The notes beneath the pieces are model-generated. The model did no database searches. It saw only the letters and a list, made by a program, of their open reading frames with translations, and was not told the DNA's origin. The position numbers were made by a program, and so were the translations under genes. From assembly GCA_019116245.1 (NCBI GenBank), contig DXCC01000031.1, forward strand, positions 1 through 64,000: 64,000 nucleotides of DNA, in the 5' to 3' direction. This document shows positions 47,822 to 56,355 of this stretch, in pieces; position 1 is the first letter of the stretch; each line of letters starts with the position of its first letter. This DNA is from Candidatus Tidjanibacter faecipullorum. GTDB taxonomy: Bacteria; Bacteroidota; Bacteroidia; Bacteroidales; Rikenellaceae.

Positions 47822-48235
47822 ATGAACATTTTTCACATCGAACATCTCGGAATCGCTGTCAAGAATCTCGACGAGGCGATACCTTTCTGGGAAAACATCC
47901 TGGGCTTCAAGTGCTACAACATCGAGGAAGTAGCCGATCAGAAGGTGAAAACCGCATTCTTCAAGGTGGGTCAGACCAAAATCGAACTGCTCGAGCCGAC
48001 CAGCGAGGAGAGTACGATCGCCAAATTCATCGCCAACCGCGGCGAGGGCGTGCATCACGTGGCCTATGCCGTGGAGAATATCGAGGAGGCGCTGGCTGAA
48101 GCCGAAAGCAAGGGCGTGCGTCTGATCGACAAAACGCCGCGCAAGGGCGCCGAGGGGCTGACGATCGCCTTCCTGCACCCGAAATCGACCGGCGGCGTGT
48201 TGACGGAACTGTGTGAAGACAAGAACAAAAAATAG
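47822..48235 (+). CDS. mce: Methylmalonyl-CoA epimerase
   Basis: A 137-residue VOC-fold enzyme that interconverts (S)- and (R)-methylmalonyl-CoA. Metal ligands appear in [23 protein letters not shown] and the C-terminal LTELCE, spaced as in known epimerases. The ATG at 47822 is nine codons into the track ORF. It leads the operon that carries the decarboxylase; the mutase product is epimerised here and then decarboxylated. Confidence 0.94.
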   Translation: MNIFHIEHLGIAVKNLDEAIPFWENILGFKCYNIEEVADQKVKTAFFKVGQTKIELLEPTSEESTIAKFIANRGEGVHHVAYAVENIEEALAEAESKGVRLIDKTPRKGAEGLTIAFLHPKSTGGVLTELCEDKNKK

Positions 48236-48357
48236 CGGCTCGGCGCACGTCCTCTTCTCCGAGAAGATAACCATGTGACGGATATTGACCCGCGAGGGAT
48301 CGGTATCCGTCATTTGGGGTTGTAAACAGATACAAATCACATATCATAGGAAAGCTT

Positions 48358-49920
48358 ATGAGCGAGAATCAAAACAAAGTGGCGCAGCTGATCAAGTTGC
48401 GTGAGGAAGCGAGACTGGGCGGCGGTCAGAAGAGGATCGACGCACAGCATGCAAAGGGCAAATATACCGCCCGTGAACGTATCCAGATGTTGCTCGACGA
48501 GGGCTCCTTCGAGGAGTTCGACATGTTCGTGACGCATCGTTGCTACGATTTCGGCATGGAGAAGAGCCACACCTACGGTGATGGCGTCGTAACCGGTTAC
48601 GGTACGATCGACGGCCGTCTGGTGTACGTGTTCGCCCAGGACTTCACCGTGTCGGGCGGTTCGCTTTCGAAGACGATGTCCGAGAAGATCTGCAAGGTGA
48701 TGGATATGGCCATGAAGGCCGGCGCTCCCTGCATCGGTCTGAACGACTCGGGCGGCGCCCGTATTCAGGAGGGCGTGAATGCCCTGGCCGGCTATGCCGA
48801 GATCTTCCAGCGCAACGTGATGGCTTCGGGTGTGATTCCGCAGATTTCGGTCATCCTCGGCCCGTGTGCCGGTGGTGCGGTGTATTCGCCGGCACTGACC
48901 GACTTCATCATCATGCGTCGCGATACCAGCTACATGTTCCTGACCGGCCCGGCCGTCGTGAAGACCGTAACGGGTGAGGAGGTTACCCAGGAGCAGCTCG
49001 GCGGTGCTTCGATGCACACCACCAAGTCGGGCGTGGCCGATTTCGCCACTTCGACCGAGGAGGAGACCATGGAACTGATCCGCAAGCTGATCTCCTACAT
49101 CCCGCAGAACAACATGGAGGATGCTCCGCTGGCCGTCTGCACCGATTCGATCAGCCGTCTGGAGGATTCGCTCAATGAAATCATCCCCGACAGCCCGAAC
49201 AAGCCCTACGACATGTACGAGGTGATTCGCGCCATTGTCGATAACGGCGATTTCCTCGAGGTACACGAGGCTTACGCCAAGAACATTATCACCTGCTTCG
49301 CCCGCTTCAACGGCCAGAGCGTCGGTATCATTGCCAACCAGCCCAAATTCATGGCCGGCGTGCTCGACATCAACGCTTCGCGCAAGGCGGCCCGTTTCGT
49401 CCGTTTCTGCGACGCCTTCAACATTCCGCTGGTTACGCTCGTCGATGTTCCGGGCTTCCTGCCGGGTACGGGCCAGGAGTACGGCGGCGTGATTACCCAC
49501 GGTGCGAAACTGCTCTTCGCTTACTGCGAGGCTACCGTGCCGAAGGTGACCGTTACGCTGCGCAAGGCTTACGGTGGTGCCTACATCGTGATGTCGTCGA
49601 AGCATATCCGCGGTGACATCAACTACGCATGGCCGACCGCCGAGATCGCCGTGATGGGTGCGAGCGGCGCCGTAGAGGTGCTCTTTGCCCGCGAGATCGC
49701 CAAGATCGAGGATCCGGCAGCCAAAGCCGCCTTCATCGCCGAGAAAGAGGCCGAGTATAAGGAGAAGTTCTCGAACCCCTACAATGCTGCCAAATATGGC
49801 TACATCGACGATGTGATCGAGCCGCGCAACACCCGTTTCCGCATCATCCGCGCACTCCAGTCGCTGGCTACCAAACGTCTGACAAATCCGGCCAAGAAAC
49901 ACTCAAACATTCCGCTGTAG
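48358..49920 (+). CDS. mmdA: Methylmalonyl-CoA decarboxylase alpha / acyl-CoA carboxyltransferase subunit
   Basis: A 520-residue biotin-dependent carboxyltransferase. It has two crotonase-like halves with [24 protein letters not shown] and, in the second half, [19 protein letters not shown] and [15 protein letters not shown]. In the setting of OadG, biotin-carrier and OadB genes directly downstream it should move CO2 from methylmalonyl-CoA to biotin as part of a sodium pump, although the same family also serves propionyl-CoA carboxylase. Strong codon bias suggests high expression. Confidence 0.93.
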   Translation: MSENQNKVAQLIKLREEARLGGGQKRIDAQHAKGKYTARERIQMLLDEGSFEEFDMFVTHRCYDFGMEKSHTYGDGVVTGYGTIDGRLVYVFAQDFTVSGGSLSKTMSEKICKVMDMAMKAGAPCIGLNDSGGARIQEGVNALAGYAEIFQRNVMASGVIPQISVILGPCAGGAVYSPALTDFIIMRRDTSYMFLTGPAVVKTVTGEEVTQEQLGGASMHTTKSGVADFATSTEEETMELIRKLISYIPQNNMEDAPLAVCTDSISRLEDSLNEIIPDSPNKPYDMYEVIRAIVDNGDFLEVHEAYAKNIITCFARFNGQSVGIIANQPKFMAGVLDINASRKAARFVRFCDAFNIPLVTLVDVPGFLPGTGQEYGGVITHGAKLLFAYCEATVPKVTVTLRKAYGGAYIVMSSKHIRGDINYAWPTAEIAVMGASGAVEVLFAREIAKIEDPAAKAAFIAEKEAEYKEKFSNPYNAAKYGYIDDVIEPRNTRFRIIRALQSLATKRLTNPAKKHSNIPL

Positions 49921-49923
49921 CAT

Positions 49924-50940
49924 ATGAAAAAACTGAGTTTATTCCTCATTATGGCGCTGTGCGGACTCAGCCTGTCTGCACAGGGTGTCCTTAATGTCCG
50001 GATCAACGAGGTACTCGTATGCAACGACAACGGTATCGTTGACGATTACGGCGAGCGCCAGTCGTGGATCGAGGTGTTCAACACCGGTTACGAGCGTGTG
50101 AACATCGGCGGTTGCTATCTGGGTATCCGGTATGCCGACCGTTTCGACGCACAGGGCAACAAGCTTATCAAAAAATATTACATCCCGCGTAACAATCCCA
50201 ATACCAGCATCGAACCGCAGGGCTACCGGCTGTTCTTCTGCGAGGGTAACGACGAAAAGGGTACGTTCTACACCAACTTTACGCTGGAGGACGAGCCCGT
50301 GGACATGATTATCCTCTACAATGCGAACGGCAAGGACGTGATCAGCGTCTTCAAGTTCCCGGCCGGTTACCAGCCGCAGTCGGATGTGGCGTGGGGTATT
50401 CTGGGCAACGCCGAGATCGAGTCGAAGATTTTCCCGACCTTCTCGCGTCGTGAACGCAAACAGATGACCGAGGATCAGTATCTGGATGCCGTGGCTGCCG
50501 GTCTGCTTTACCAGCCGCAGCCCATGCTGAAGAATACGCCTTCGACGACGAACGAGATTGGCGAGGTGGTGCCCCGTCACGAGGTGTTCCGTCAGCACGA
50601 CCCGATCGGCGGTGTGATGGCCGTAACGGCCATGGGCGTCGTATTCCTGGCGCTGGTGGCCATTTTCCTTGTGTTCAAGGTATTCGGCAAGATCATGATC
50701 GGTCAGACGAACCGTACCGAGGCTAAACACAAAGGCGAGCCGGCACCCGTGGCTGCCAAGGATACCAGTTACAGCGGCGAGGAGGTGGCTGCCATTGCCA
50801 TGGCCCTGCGTCTGTACAGCGAGGATCTGCACGTCAAGGAGTCGACGGTGATCACGATCAACCATGTCAGCAGAATGTATTCGCCGTGGAGCTCCAAGAT
50901 TCATGGCATCACGTCTTTACCGGAAAAGAAAAACAGATAA
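49924..50940 (+). CDS. OadG-type subunit with an N-terminal periplasmic lamin-tail-like domain
   Basis: A 338-residue protein: signal peptide (LSLFLIMALCGLSLSAQG), a periplasmic region of ~180 residues with the lamin-tail pattern (VRINEVLVCN...SWIEVFNTGYERVNIGGCYLGI), one membrane helix (GVMAVTAMGVVFLALVAIFLVFKVFG) as in OadG, and a cytoplasmic C-terminal tail ending AAIAMALRLYSEDLHVKES, which resembles the part of gamma/delta subunits that meets the carboxyltransferase. It lies 3 bases after mmdA. It should anchor the decarboxylase to the membrane; the periplasmic domain's job is unknown. Confidence 0.82.
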   Translation: MKKLSLFLIMALCGLSLSAQGVLNVRINEVLVCNDNGIVDDYGERQSWIEVFNTGYERVNIGGCYLGIRYADRFDAQGNKLIKKYYIPRNNPNTSIEPQGYRLFFCEGNDEKGTFYTNFTLEDEPVDMIILYNANGKDVISVFKFPAGYQPQSDVAWGILGNAEIESKIFPTFSRRERKQMTEDQYLDAVAAGLLYQPQPMLKNTPSTTNEIGEVVPRHEVFRQHDPIGGVMAVTAMGVVFLALVAIFLVFKVFGKIMIGQTNRTEAKHKGEPAPVAAKDTSYSGEEVAAIAMALRLYSEDLHVKESTVITINHVSRMYSPWSSKIHGITSLPEKKNR

Positions 50941-50946
50941 AACGAT

Positions 50947-51393
50947 ATGAAAGAGTATAAATTCAAGATCAACGGTAATGCCTACAAGGTAGCCGTAGAA
51001 AATGTAGAAGATGGCGTGGCAACGGTGACCCTGAACGGCACGACCTACAAGGTGGAGCTGGAGGAGGAGATCACCGGTCCGAAACCCGTCAAACCGGTGG
51101 CCGTATCTCCGGCTACCTATCAGGCTACGCCGCAGGCGGCTCCCGCCAAGGTGGCTACTCCCGCACCGGCTGCCGGCAACGAGACGCAGCTCCGCAGCCC
51201 GCTGCCCGGTACCGTACTGGAACTGCGCGTCAGCGAGGGCGACCAGGTGAACGAAGGTCAGACGCTGATGATCCTCGAGGCAATGAAAATGGAAAACAAC
51301 ATCGACGCCAACAAGAGCGGCGTGATCAAGAAGATCATGAAGCGTCAGGGCGATTCCGTAATGGAAGGCGATGTATTATTTATTATCGGATAA
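50947..51393 (+). CDS. Biotin carboxyl carrier subunit (decarboxylase gamma)
   Basis: A 148-residue biotinyl protein with an N-terminal beta segment, a Pro/Ala/Lys hinge (PVAVSPATYQATPQAAPAK) and the biotinyl domain with the site lysine in LEAMKMENNIDANKSG. It carries CO2 between the carboxyltransferase and the membrane beta subunit. The start is 6 bases after the OadG stop and the stop 3 bases before the beta-subunit ATG. Confidence 0.95.
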   Translation: MKEYKFKINGNAYKVAVENVEDGVATVTLNGTTYKVELEEEITGPKPVKPVAVSPATYQATPQAAPAKVATPAPAAGNETQLRSPLPGTVLELRVSEGDQVNEGQTLMILEAMKMENNIDANKSGVIKKIMKRQGDSVMEGDVLFIIG

Positions 51394-51396
51394 CCT

Positions 51397-52566
51397 ATGA
51401 TGACGTTTCTGGAAGGCGGGTTCGGAGCCTTTATCGGCCAGAACCTGCAGGAATTCTGGGGCTTTACGGGATTTGCCAACGCTACGTGGGGGCATCTGGT
51501 GATGATCTGCGTGGGTCTGTTCTTCCTGTACCTCGGAATCAAGCACAAGATGGAGCCGATGCTCCTCGTGCCGATCGGATTCGGTATCCTGATCGGTAAC
51601 ATTCCGTTCCACGACGGTATGCAGATCGGTATCTACGAGGAGGGTTCGGTGCTGAACTACCTTTATTTCGGTGTGAAGAACGGTATCTACCCGCCGCTGA
51701 TCTTCCTGGGCATCGGCGCAATGACCGACTTCTCAGCCCTGATCTCCAACCCGAAACTGATGACAATCGGTGCAGCAGCCCAGCTGGGTATCTTCGGCGC
51801 CTACATCGCCGCGCTGGCATTTGGCTTTACGGCTGCCGAGGCCGGTGCAATCGGCATCATCGGTGGTGCCGACGGTCCTACGGCCATCTTCCTGTCGAGC
51901 CGTCTGGCTCCCGACATGATGGGTGCGATCGCCATTGCAGCCTATTCGTACATGGCCTTGGTACCGGTGCTGCAGCCCTGGATCATGAAATTGTGTACGA
52001 CGAAGAAAGAGCGTCTGATCCGCATGCGTCCGCCGCGTCCCATCTCCAAATCGGAGAAGGTGATGTTCCCGATCATCGGTCTGTTGCTTACCTGCTTCCT
52101 CGTACCGTCCGGTCTGCCTCTGCTCGGCATGCTGTTCCTCGGTAACCTGCTCAAGGAGAGTGGTGTGACCAAGCGTCTGGCTACGACGGCAGGCGGTCCG
52201 CTGATCGACATCGTGACGATTCTGATCGGTCTGACGGTAGGTGCCTCGACGCAGGCCACGACGTTCCTCACCGAGAAGTCGCTGCTCGTGTTTGCGATCG
52301 GTGCCGCTTCGTTCATCATCGCAACCTTCGGCGGTGTGCTGTTCGTGAAGTTCCTGAACCTCTTCCTCAAGGAGGGTAACAAGATCAACCCGCTGATCGG
52401 TAACGCCGGTGTGTCGGCTGTGCCGGATTCTGCCCGCGTATCGCAGGAGATCGGTCTGAAATACGACAAGACCAACCACCTGCTGATGCACGCCATGGGC
52501 CCGAACGTGGCCGGTGTGATCGGCAGTGCCGTTGCCGCCGGTATTCTGCTGGGCTTCCTCGGATAG
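51397..52566 (+). CDS. mmdB: Sodium-translocating decarboxylase beta subunit (OadB/MmdB)
   Basis: A 389-residue integral membrane protein (about 9-11 helices) that decarboxylates carboxybiotin and exports Na+. It has GIGAMTDFSALISNPKL and the essential aspartate-containing GGADGPTAIFLSSRLAPD, and ends with NHLLMHAMGPNVAGVIGSAVAAG. All three segments are family signatures. With mmdA, the OadG protein and the biotin carrier it completes a methylmalonyl-CoA decarboxylase. Confidence 0.96.
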   Translation: MMTFLEGGFGAFIGQNLQEFWGFTGFANATWGHLVMICVGLFFLYLGIKHKMEPMLLVPIGFGILIGNIPFHDGMQIGIYEEGSVLNYLYFGVKNGIYPPLIFLGIGAMTDFSALISNPKLMTIGAAAQLGIFGAYIAALAFGFTAAEAGAIGIIGGADGPTAIFLSSRLAPDMMGAIAIAAYSYMALVPVLQPWIMKLCTTKKERLIRMRPPRPISKSEKVMFPIIGLLLTCFLVPSGLPLLGMLFLGNLLKESGVTKRLATTAGGPLIDIVTILIGLTVGASTQATTFLTEKSLLVFAIGAASFIIATFGGVLFVKFLNLFLKEGNKINPLIGNAGVSAVPDSARVSQEIGLKYDKTNHLLMHAMGPNVAGVIGSAVAAGILLGFLG

Positions 52567-52588
52567 TCCGCACGGATTCCGCAATCGA

Positions 52589-52628
52589 ACGGAGGATGGG
52601 ACACGGTTCCCGTCCTCCGTTTTTTTTT
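52589..52628 (+). terminator. Terminator of the decarboxylase operon
   Basis: ACGGAGGATGGGA/TCCCGTCCTCCGT stem, loop CACGGT, then eight or more T's. Confidence 0.93.
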
Positions 52629-52695
52629 GTGCGTCGGGCGGAATCTGTTGTTATTGCAGGCGCGGAGGATTCTTGCTAAATTTGGAGAAAAGTGT

Positions 52696-54001
52696 ATGAC
52701 AATGCAAAATAGAATGCGGATCGGATGGATGATCCTTTGTGTGGTAGTGACGTTGTTTGGCAGCACAGGCAGGGTAGCGGGACAGACGCCGGCTGATGCG
52801 GAACTGGGTGCGGTGTTGAACGCAGGCGACCTTTGGCTGCTGCGGGAACGGTATCCCGTCTTGAAAGATTCAGTCAGCATGGAGATGCTGCAACTGATTG
52901 CCGAGGCACAGTTGGGGGTCGGTTTTAACCGATTGGAAGAGGCCGAGGCGGTGTTGGATGTGCTGTTGCGGAAATATCAGGAGGAGATGGGCCCGACAAC
53001 AACGCTCAATATGGCTGCCGTCCGGGCGTTTAACTTGTTGAATTTGGGCCATTATGCGGCGGCTGGTGAGATCGGTGCACAACTGGTGGCTGCCCTGGAG
53101 GGGAGTCAGGCGCCCGAGGCGATCTCCGGATTGCGCTTTATAGAACGGGTGGGGCAGGGACTGGCCGATGTGCCGGCTCCCTATCTGGAGCGCCCCGATC
53201 GGGATGTACAGGTGCCGATGAAGGTCATTGCAACCGGACGGGGCCATCACCTGCATATTCCGGTCGAAGTAAATGGCGTGACCAGCGATTTCATTTTTGA
53301 TACCGGGTGCTCGTTCGGCAATTTTGTCACGGAGGAGTATGCCCGGGAGGTGGGGTTGCGGATTGTGGCCGATTCAATTCCCGTGGCCGGGGCACAGGTT
53401 GGCCTGGTAAAACTGGCAACGGCCGATTCGTTGCGGATCGGCGATTTGGTGTACCATCACCCCGTGTTCATGGTGGCTCCTCCGGATCCTGAATTGGATG
53501 CATCTCTGGCCTACGATGGAGTGCTTGGCTTTAATTTTATGCGTGCAGCGCAGGAGATCGTGCTCGATGTCGAGAAGGGGATGTTTGTTTTTCCGGCAGC
53601 GGTCGGTACAGGAACCCCCCAATATGGTGCTGGCATCCAATGTGCCGTATGTACGCATCCGATATGACGGCGAGCCGTTTGACCTGCTGTTCGATTCGGG
53701 AAATGTGAAGACCGATCTGGGGACGGATTTTGCCCGGAGTTTCCCGAAGGCCGTGGCCGGTCTGCCGGAATGTCATGTCCAGCGGGGCGGTTTCGGCGGT
53801 ATGGTCGATCTGAAAGCGGTGACGTTGCCGGAATGGACCTTTACGCTGGCGGGGGTGTCGGTCACGCTGCATGATACGGATGTGTATGAGACGGATCAGA
53901 CCCTTTCGTTCTATTCAGGCTCGTTGGGGTGCGACTGTATCCTGGCTTTTCGCCGGTTGACCCTCAATTACGCGCACATGTATCTGCGCGGCGAGCGGTG
54001 A
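52696..54001 (+). pseudogene. Secreted two-lobed retropepsin-like aspartyl protease, frameshifted in a C run
   Basis: From ATG 52696 the first frame gives a signal peptide, ~150 residues of helical repeats, and a first protease lobe with DTGCS and a closing LGFNFMR, then stops at 53665-53667. The second lobe, starting near 53620 in another frame (SNVPYVRIRYDG, FDSGNVKTDLG, GCDCILAFRRL), runs to TGA at 53999-54001. Removing one C from CCCCCC at 53615-53620 joins them smoothly as GTGTPNMVLASN. In this family both Asp motifs are needed, so the sequence as given should be inactive. Joined, it would encode about 434 residues. Confidence 0.85.
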
Positions 54002-54069
54002 AGTAGTCGTGGGCGAGGGAGACTGTCGGCTGAGGGAATGGCTGACAGCCTCTCTCGGTCGTATAAAAG

Positions 54070-54101
54070 AAAAAAGGATGACGGTCAATCGTCATCCTTT
54101 C
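54070..54101 (-). terminator. Terminator for tRNA-Lys
   Basis: GGATGAC/GTCATCC hairpin just after the tRNA, ending on the minus strand in a long T run (TTTTTTCTTTT). Confidence 0.88.
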
Positions 54102-54102
54102 G

Positions 54103-54175
54103 TGCTCCCTCCGGGGCTCGAACCCGGGACCCCAACATTAAGAGTGTCGTGCTCTACCAACTGAGCTAAAGAAGC
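54103..54175 (-). tRNA. tRNA-Lys (anticodon CUU)
   Basis: Minus-strand cloverleaf: acceptor GCTTCTT/AGGGAGC with G-U pairs, D arm GCTC/GAGC, anticodon stem CGACA/TGTTG with loop CTCTTAA (CUU, reading AAG), T arm CCGGGTTCGAGCCCCGG. CCA not encoded. Confidence 0.93.
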
Positions 54176-54218
54176 AATCCGCTTTCGGTGTGCTTATCAG
54201 TACTTCCTAAAAGCAGTG

Positions 54219-54249
54219 CAAATATAGATGCTTTTTGGAAAAGTGCAAA
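54219..54249 (-). promoter_or_regulatory. tRNA-Lys promoter
   Basis: On the minus strand TTTG (54249-54246), 19 bases, TATATTTG (54226-54219): a complete consensus promoter, 44 bases upstream of the tRNA. Confidence 0.8.
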
Positions 54250-54393
54250 ACAAAAACGGAAAAAATGCCGAAAATGTTGCGATTTTTTTGCTTTTGGTTC
54301 CCATGACTGCCATTCGGGGGCGCAGGAACAGGTAAATGATGCGGAAAATGGAAGATTGTGGGGACGGGTTCTGCAAATCGGGAAAAATTACGT

Positions 54394-54401
54394 TACATTT
54401 G
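54394..54401 (+). promoter_or_regulatory. Putative -7 box (TACATTTG) of the pseudouridine synthase gene
   Basis: Exact consensus match 26 bases before the ATG at 54428; no clear -33 TTG. Confidence 0.45.
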
Positions 54402-54427
54402 TCCGTTGGTTAACCATTCATTCTGAA

Positions 54428-55870
54428 ATGAAAAATTTTGAAGAGAGAGACAGCCGTCCCGATCGGGAAGATGCGGATGGCGGACAGGAGCGTCGTCCTG
54501 CTTATACGGCGTTTATGAAGGACAAACGGAATCGTGCGCCGCAGGCCGAGCATACGTCGCACAGAAGTCATGAACGGTCCGGTGAGGGAGAGGAACGACA
54601 GGAGCGTCGTTTCGACAAGCCGTATCGCAGCGAGTCGGCATCGCGGGAGGGCGGTTTCCGTCGTGGCGGAGAGCGTCGCGGGGGGTATCGTCTGCGTACG
54701 GAACAGGAGGAGACGACCGGCCAGCGCCGTTCGTTCAATCCCAATTTTGATGCATCCAACCGGCTGGTGGGGCAGCACAAGCCTTTCCGTCGTCCGGCCG
54801 AGGGTGAAGGCGAGGAGGGCGAGCGTCCCCGTACCTATGGCAGTCGGCCGCGTACCGATGCCCCGCGTGAAGGCGGTCGTTATCGCGAAGAGCGTAGCTG
54901 GCCCAAAAAAGGCGATCAGACCGGGCGCGGATACCGCAAAAATACCCGGCCGTATGAGAAGCCGGAGGGGCAGGAAGAACAAGCGGAGGGGCGTCCCGGC
55001 CGCTCGTTCCGGTCAAGTTACGGGGACAACAAAAAGCGTCCCTATGACGGTGAGCGCAAACGCAGCGGCAACGGCAAGCCGTTCCGCAGACAGGAAGAGC
55101 GCCGCCCGTCCTACGATGCGGAGCACTATCCGACTTTCGCTCCGGAAGTTACGGACGGCAAGATTCGCTTGAACCGTTATATCGCCATGTCGGGCATCTG
55201 CTCGCGGCGCGAAGCCGATGAGTTCATCCAGGCGGGTGTGGTGACGGTCAATGGGGCCGTTGTGACGGAGCTGGGGGCGAAAGTCGATCTTTCGGACGAG
55301 GTGCGCTTCCACGGCGAGGTGATCCGCAACGAGCGGAAGGTGTATATCGTCATGAACAAGCCGAAAGGTTATGTCACTTCTGTCGAGGATCCGCATGCCG
55401 ACAAGACGGTGATGGATCTGTTGAAAAACGGATGCAAGGAGCGGGTATATCCGGTAGGACGTCTCGACAAGAACAGTCTCGGCGTGCTGCTGATTACCAA
55501 TGACGGCGACATGGCCAAACGGTTGATGCATCCGTCGTTCGAGAAAAAGAAAGTGTACCAGGTGTCGCTCGACAAGCCGCTGACGCGGGCCGATATGGAT
55601 GCGCTGGTAGAAGGTTTCGAACTGGAGGACGGCGAGATTCATGCCGACTCGGTCAGCTATGTCGGTGAGAAGAAGACGGAGATCGGCATCGAGATTCATT
55701 CGGGCCGTAACCGTATTGTGCGCCGCATGTTCGAACACCTCGGATACCGGGTCATCAAACTGGATCGTGTCTATTTCGCCGGTTTGACCAAGCAAAAGCT
55801 CAAACGGGGCGAATGGCGTTTCCTGACTCCCCGAGAAGTCCAGGCGTTGCGTTCGGGACAGTACGAATAG
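54428..55870 (+). CDS. RsuA/RluB-family rRNA pseudouridine synthase with a long disordered N-terminus
   Basis: From ATG 54428 the protein has 480 residues. About 245 N-terminal residues are low-complexity, rich in Arg, Glu and Gly, with repeated RR, GGR and ERR motifs. An S4 RNA-binding domain (IRLNRYIAMSGICSRREADEFI) and a pseudouridine synthase domain follow, with catalytic Asp in VGRLDKNSLGVLLITND and SGRNRIVRRMFEHLGY. It probably converts a uridine in 16S or 23S rRNA; which one is not clear. The Arg-rich tail likely binds RNA. Such extensions are known in Bacteroidetes homologues. Confidence 0.92.
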   Translation: MKNFEERDSRPDREDADGGQERRPAYTAFMKDKRNRAPQAEHTSHRSHERSGEGEERQERRFDKPYRSESASREGGFRRGGERRGGYRLRTEQEETTGQRRSFNPNFDASNRLVGQHKPFRRPAEGEGEEGERPRTYGSRPRTDAPREGGRYREERSWPKKGDQTGRGYRKNTRPYEKPEGQEEQAEGRPGRSFRSSYGDNKKRPYDGERKRSGNGKPFRRQEERRPSYDAEHYPTFAPEVTDGKIRLNRYIAMSGICSRREADEFIQAGVVTVNGAVVTELGAKVDLSDEVRFHGEVIRNERKVYIVMNKPKGYVTSVEDPHADKTVMDLLKNGCKERVYPVGRLDKNSLGVLLITNDGDMAKRLMHPSFEKKKVYQVSLDKPLTRADMDALVEGFELEDGEIHADSVSYVGEKKTEIGIEIHSGRNRIVRRMFEHLGYRVIKLDRVYFAGLTKQKLKRGEWRFLTPREVQALRSGQYE

Positions 55871-55890
55871 AAGGAATTTAAAACGATGAT

Positions 55891-55930
55891 AAAAGGCGGA
55901 GCACCCCGACGGTTGGCTCCGCCTTTTTTG
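55891..55930. terminator. Bidirectional terminator between the pseudouridine synthase and the small membrane protein
   Basis: AAAAGGCGGAGC/GCTCCGCCTTTTTT stem with a 13-base loop, between convergent genes. Confidence 0.9.
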
Positions 55931-55932
55931 TG

Positions 55933-56130
55933 TCAGGCAGCCGTCGAACTGACGATCAGATAGGCCAGCCCGACGATCAGGATGAAGACCAGGGCAAAGA
56001 CGATGAGTGCGGAGGCCCGGCGCCATGCAGAGGGTGTGGAGGCGCCCTCCTGCTGGCTGGCCAGACGTTCGCCTTCCTCCTCGGTTTGACGGATAATCTT
56101 CAATTCTTCCGGTGTTAATTGTCTGGGCAT
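55933..56130 (-). CDS. Small single-pass membrane protein of unknown function
   Basis: From ATG 56130 it encodes 65 residues: a charged N-terminus with helix pattern (LTPEELKIIRQTEEEGERLASQQEG), then one membrane helix (ALIVFALVFILIVGLAYLIVS) and a short tail. There is no signal peptidase site, so it should stay in the membrane with the acidic part in the cytoplasm. Composition and a shared terminator support a real gene. I do not recognise the family. Confidence 0.65.
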   Translation of the reverse strand: MPRQLTPEELKIIRQTEEEGERLASQQEGASTPSAWRRASALIVFALVFILIVGLAYLIVSSTAA

Positions 56131-56317
56131 GGTAATGTCGTTACTTTGCCACAAAAGTAATAAAATATTGTGAGCGGGTGATGCAAGGCAGGTGTCCTGT
56201 GGAGTTATTTTGATATTGTTTGATGTTTATATAATGCTATATAATAATTACTTGACGCTGATTATGTTTGTTTTTGGTTGATATTGAAATGCGGTGATGG
56301 TAGGACGTACGAGGGGA

Positions 56318-56348
56318 TTGCTTTTCCGGAAAGAATGGGATACCTTTG
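56318..56348 (+). promoter_or_regulatory. Promoter of prmC-recX
   Basis: TTG (56318-56320), 20 bases, TACCTTTG (56341-56348). The box ends only seven bases before the prmC ATG, so the transcript would be leaderless or nearly so if this start codon is right. Confidence 0.68.
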
Positions 56349-56355
56349 TTGCATT

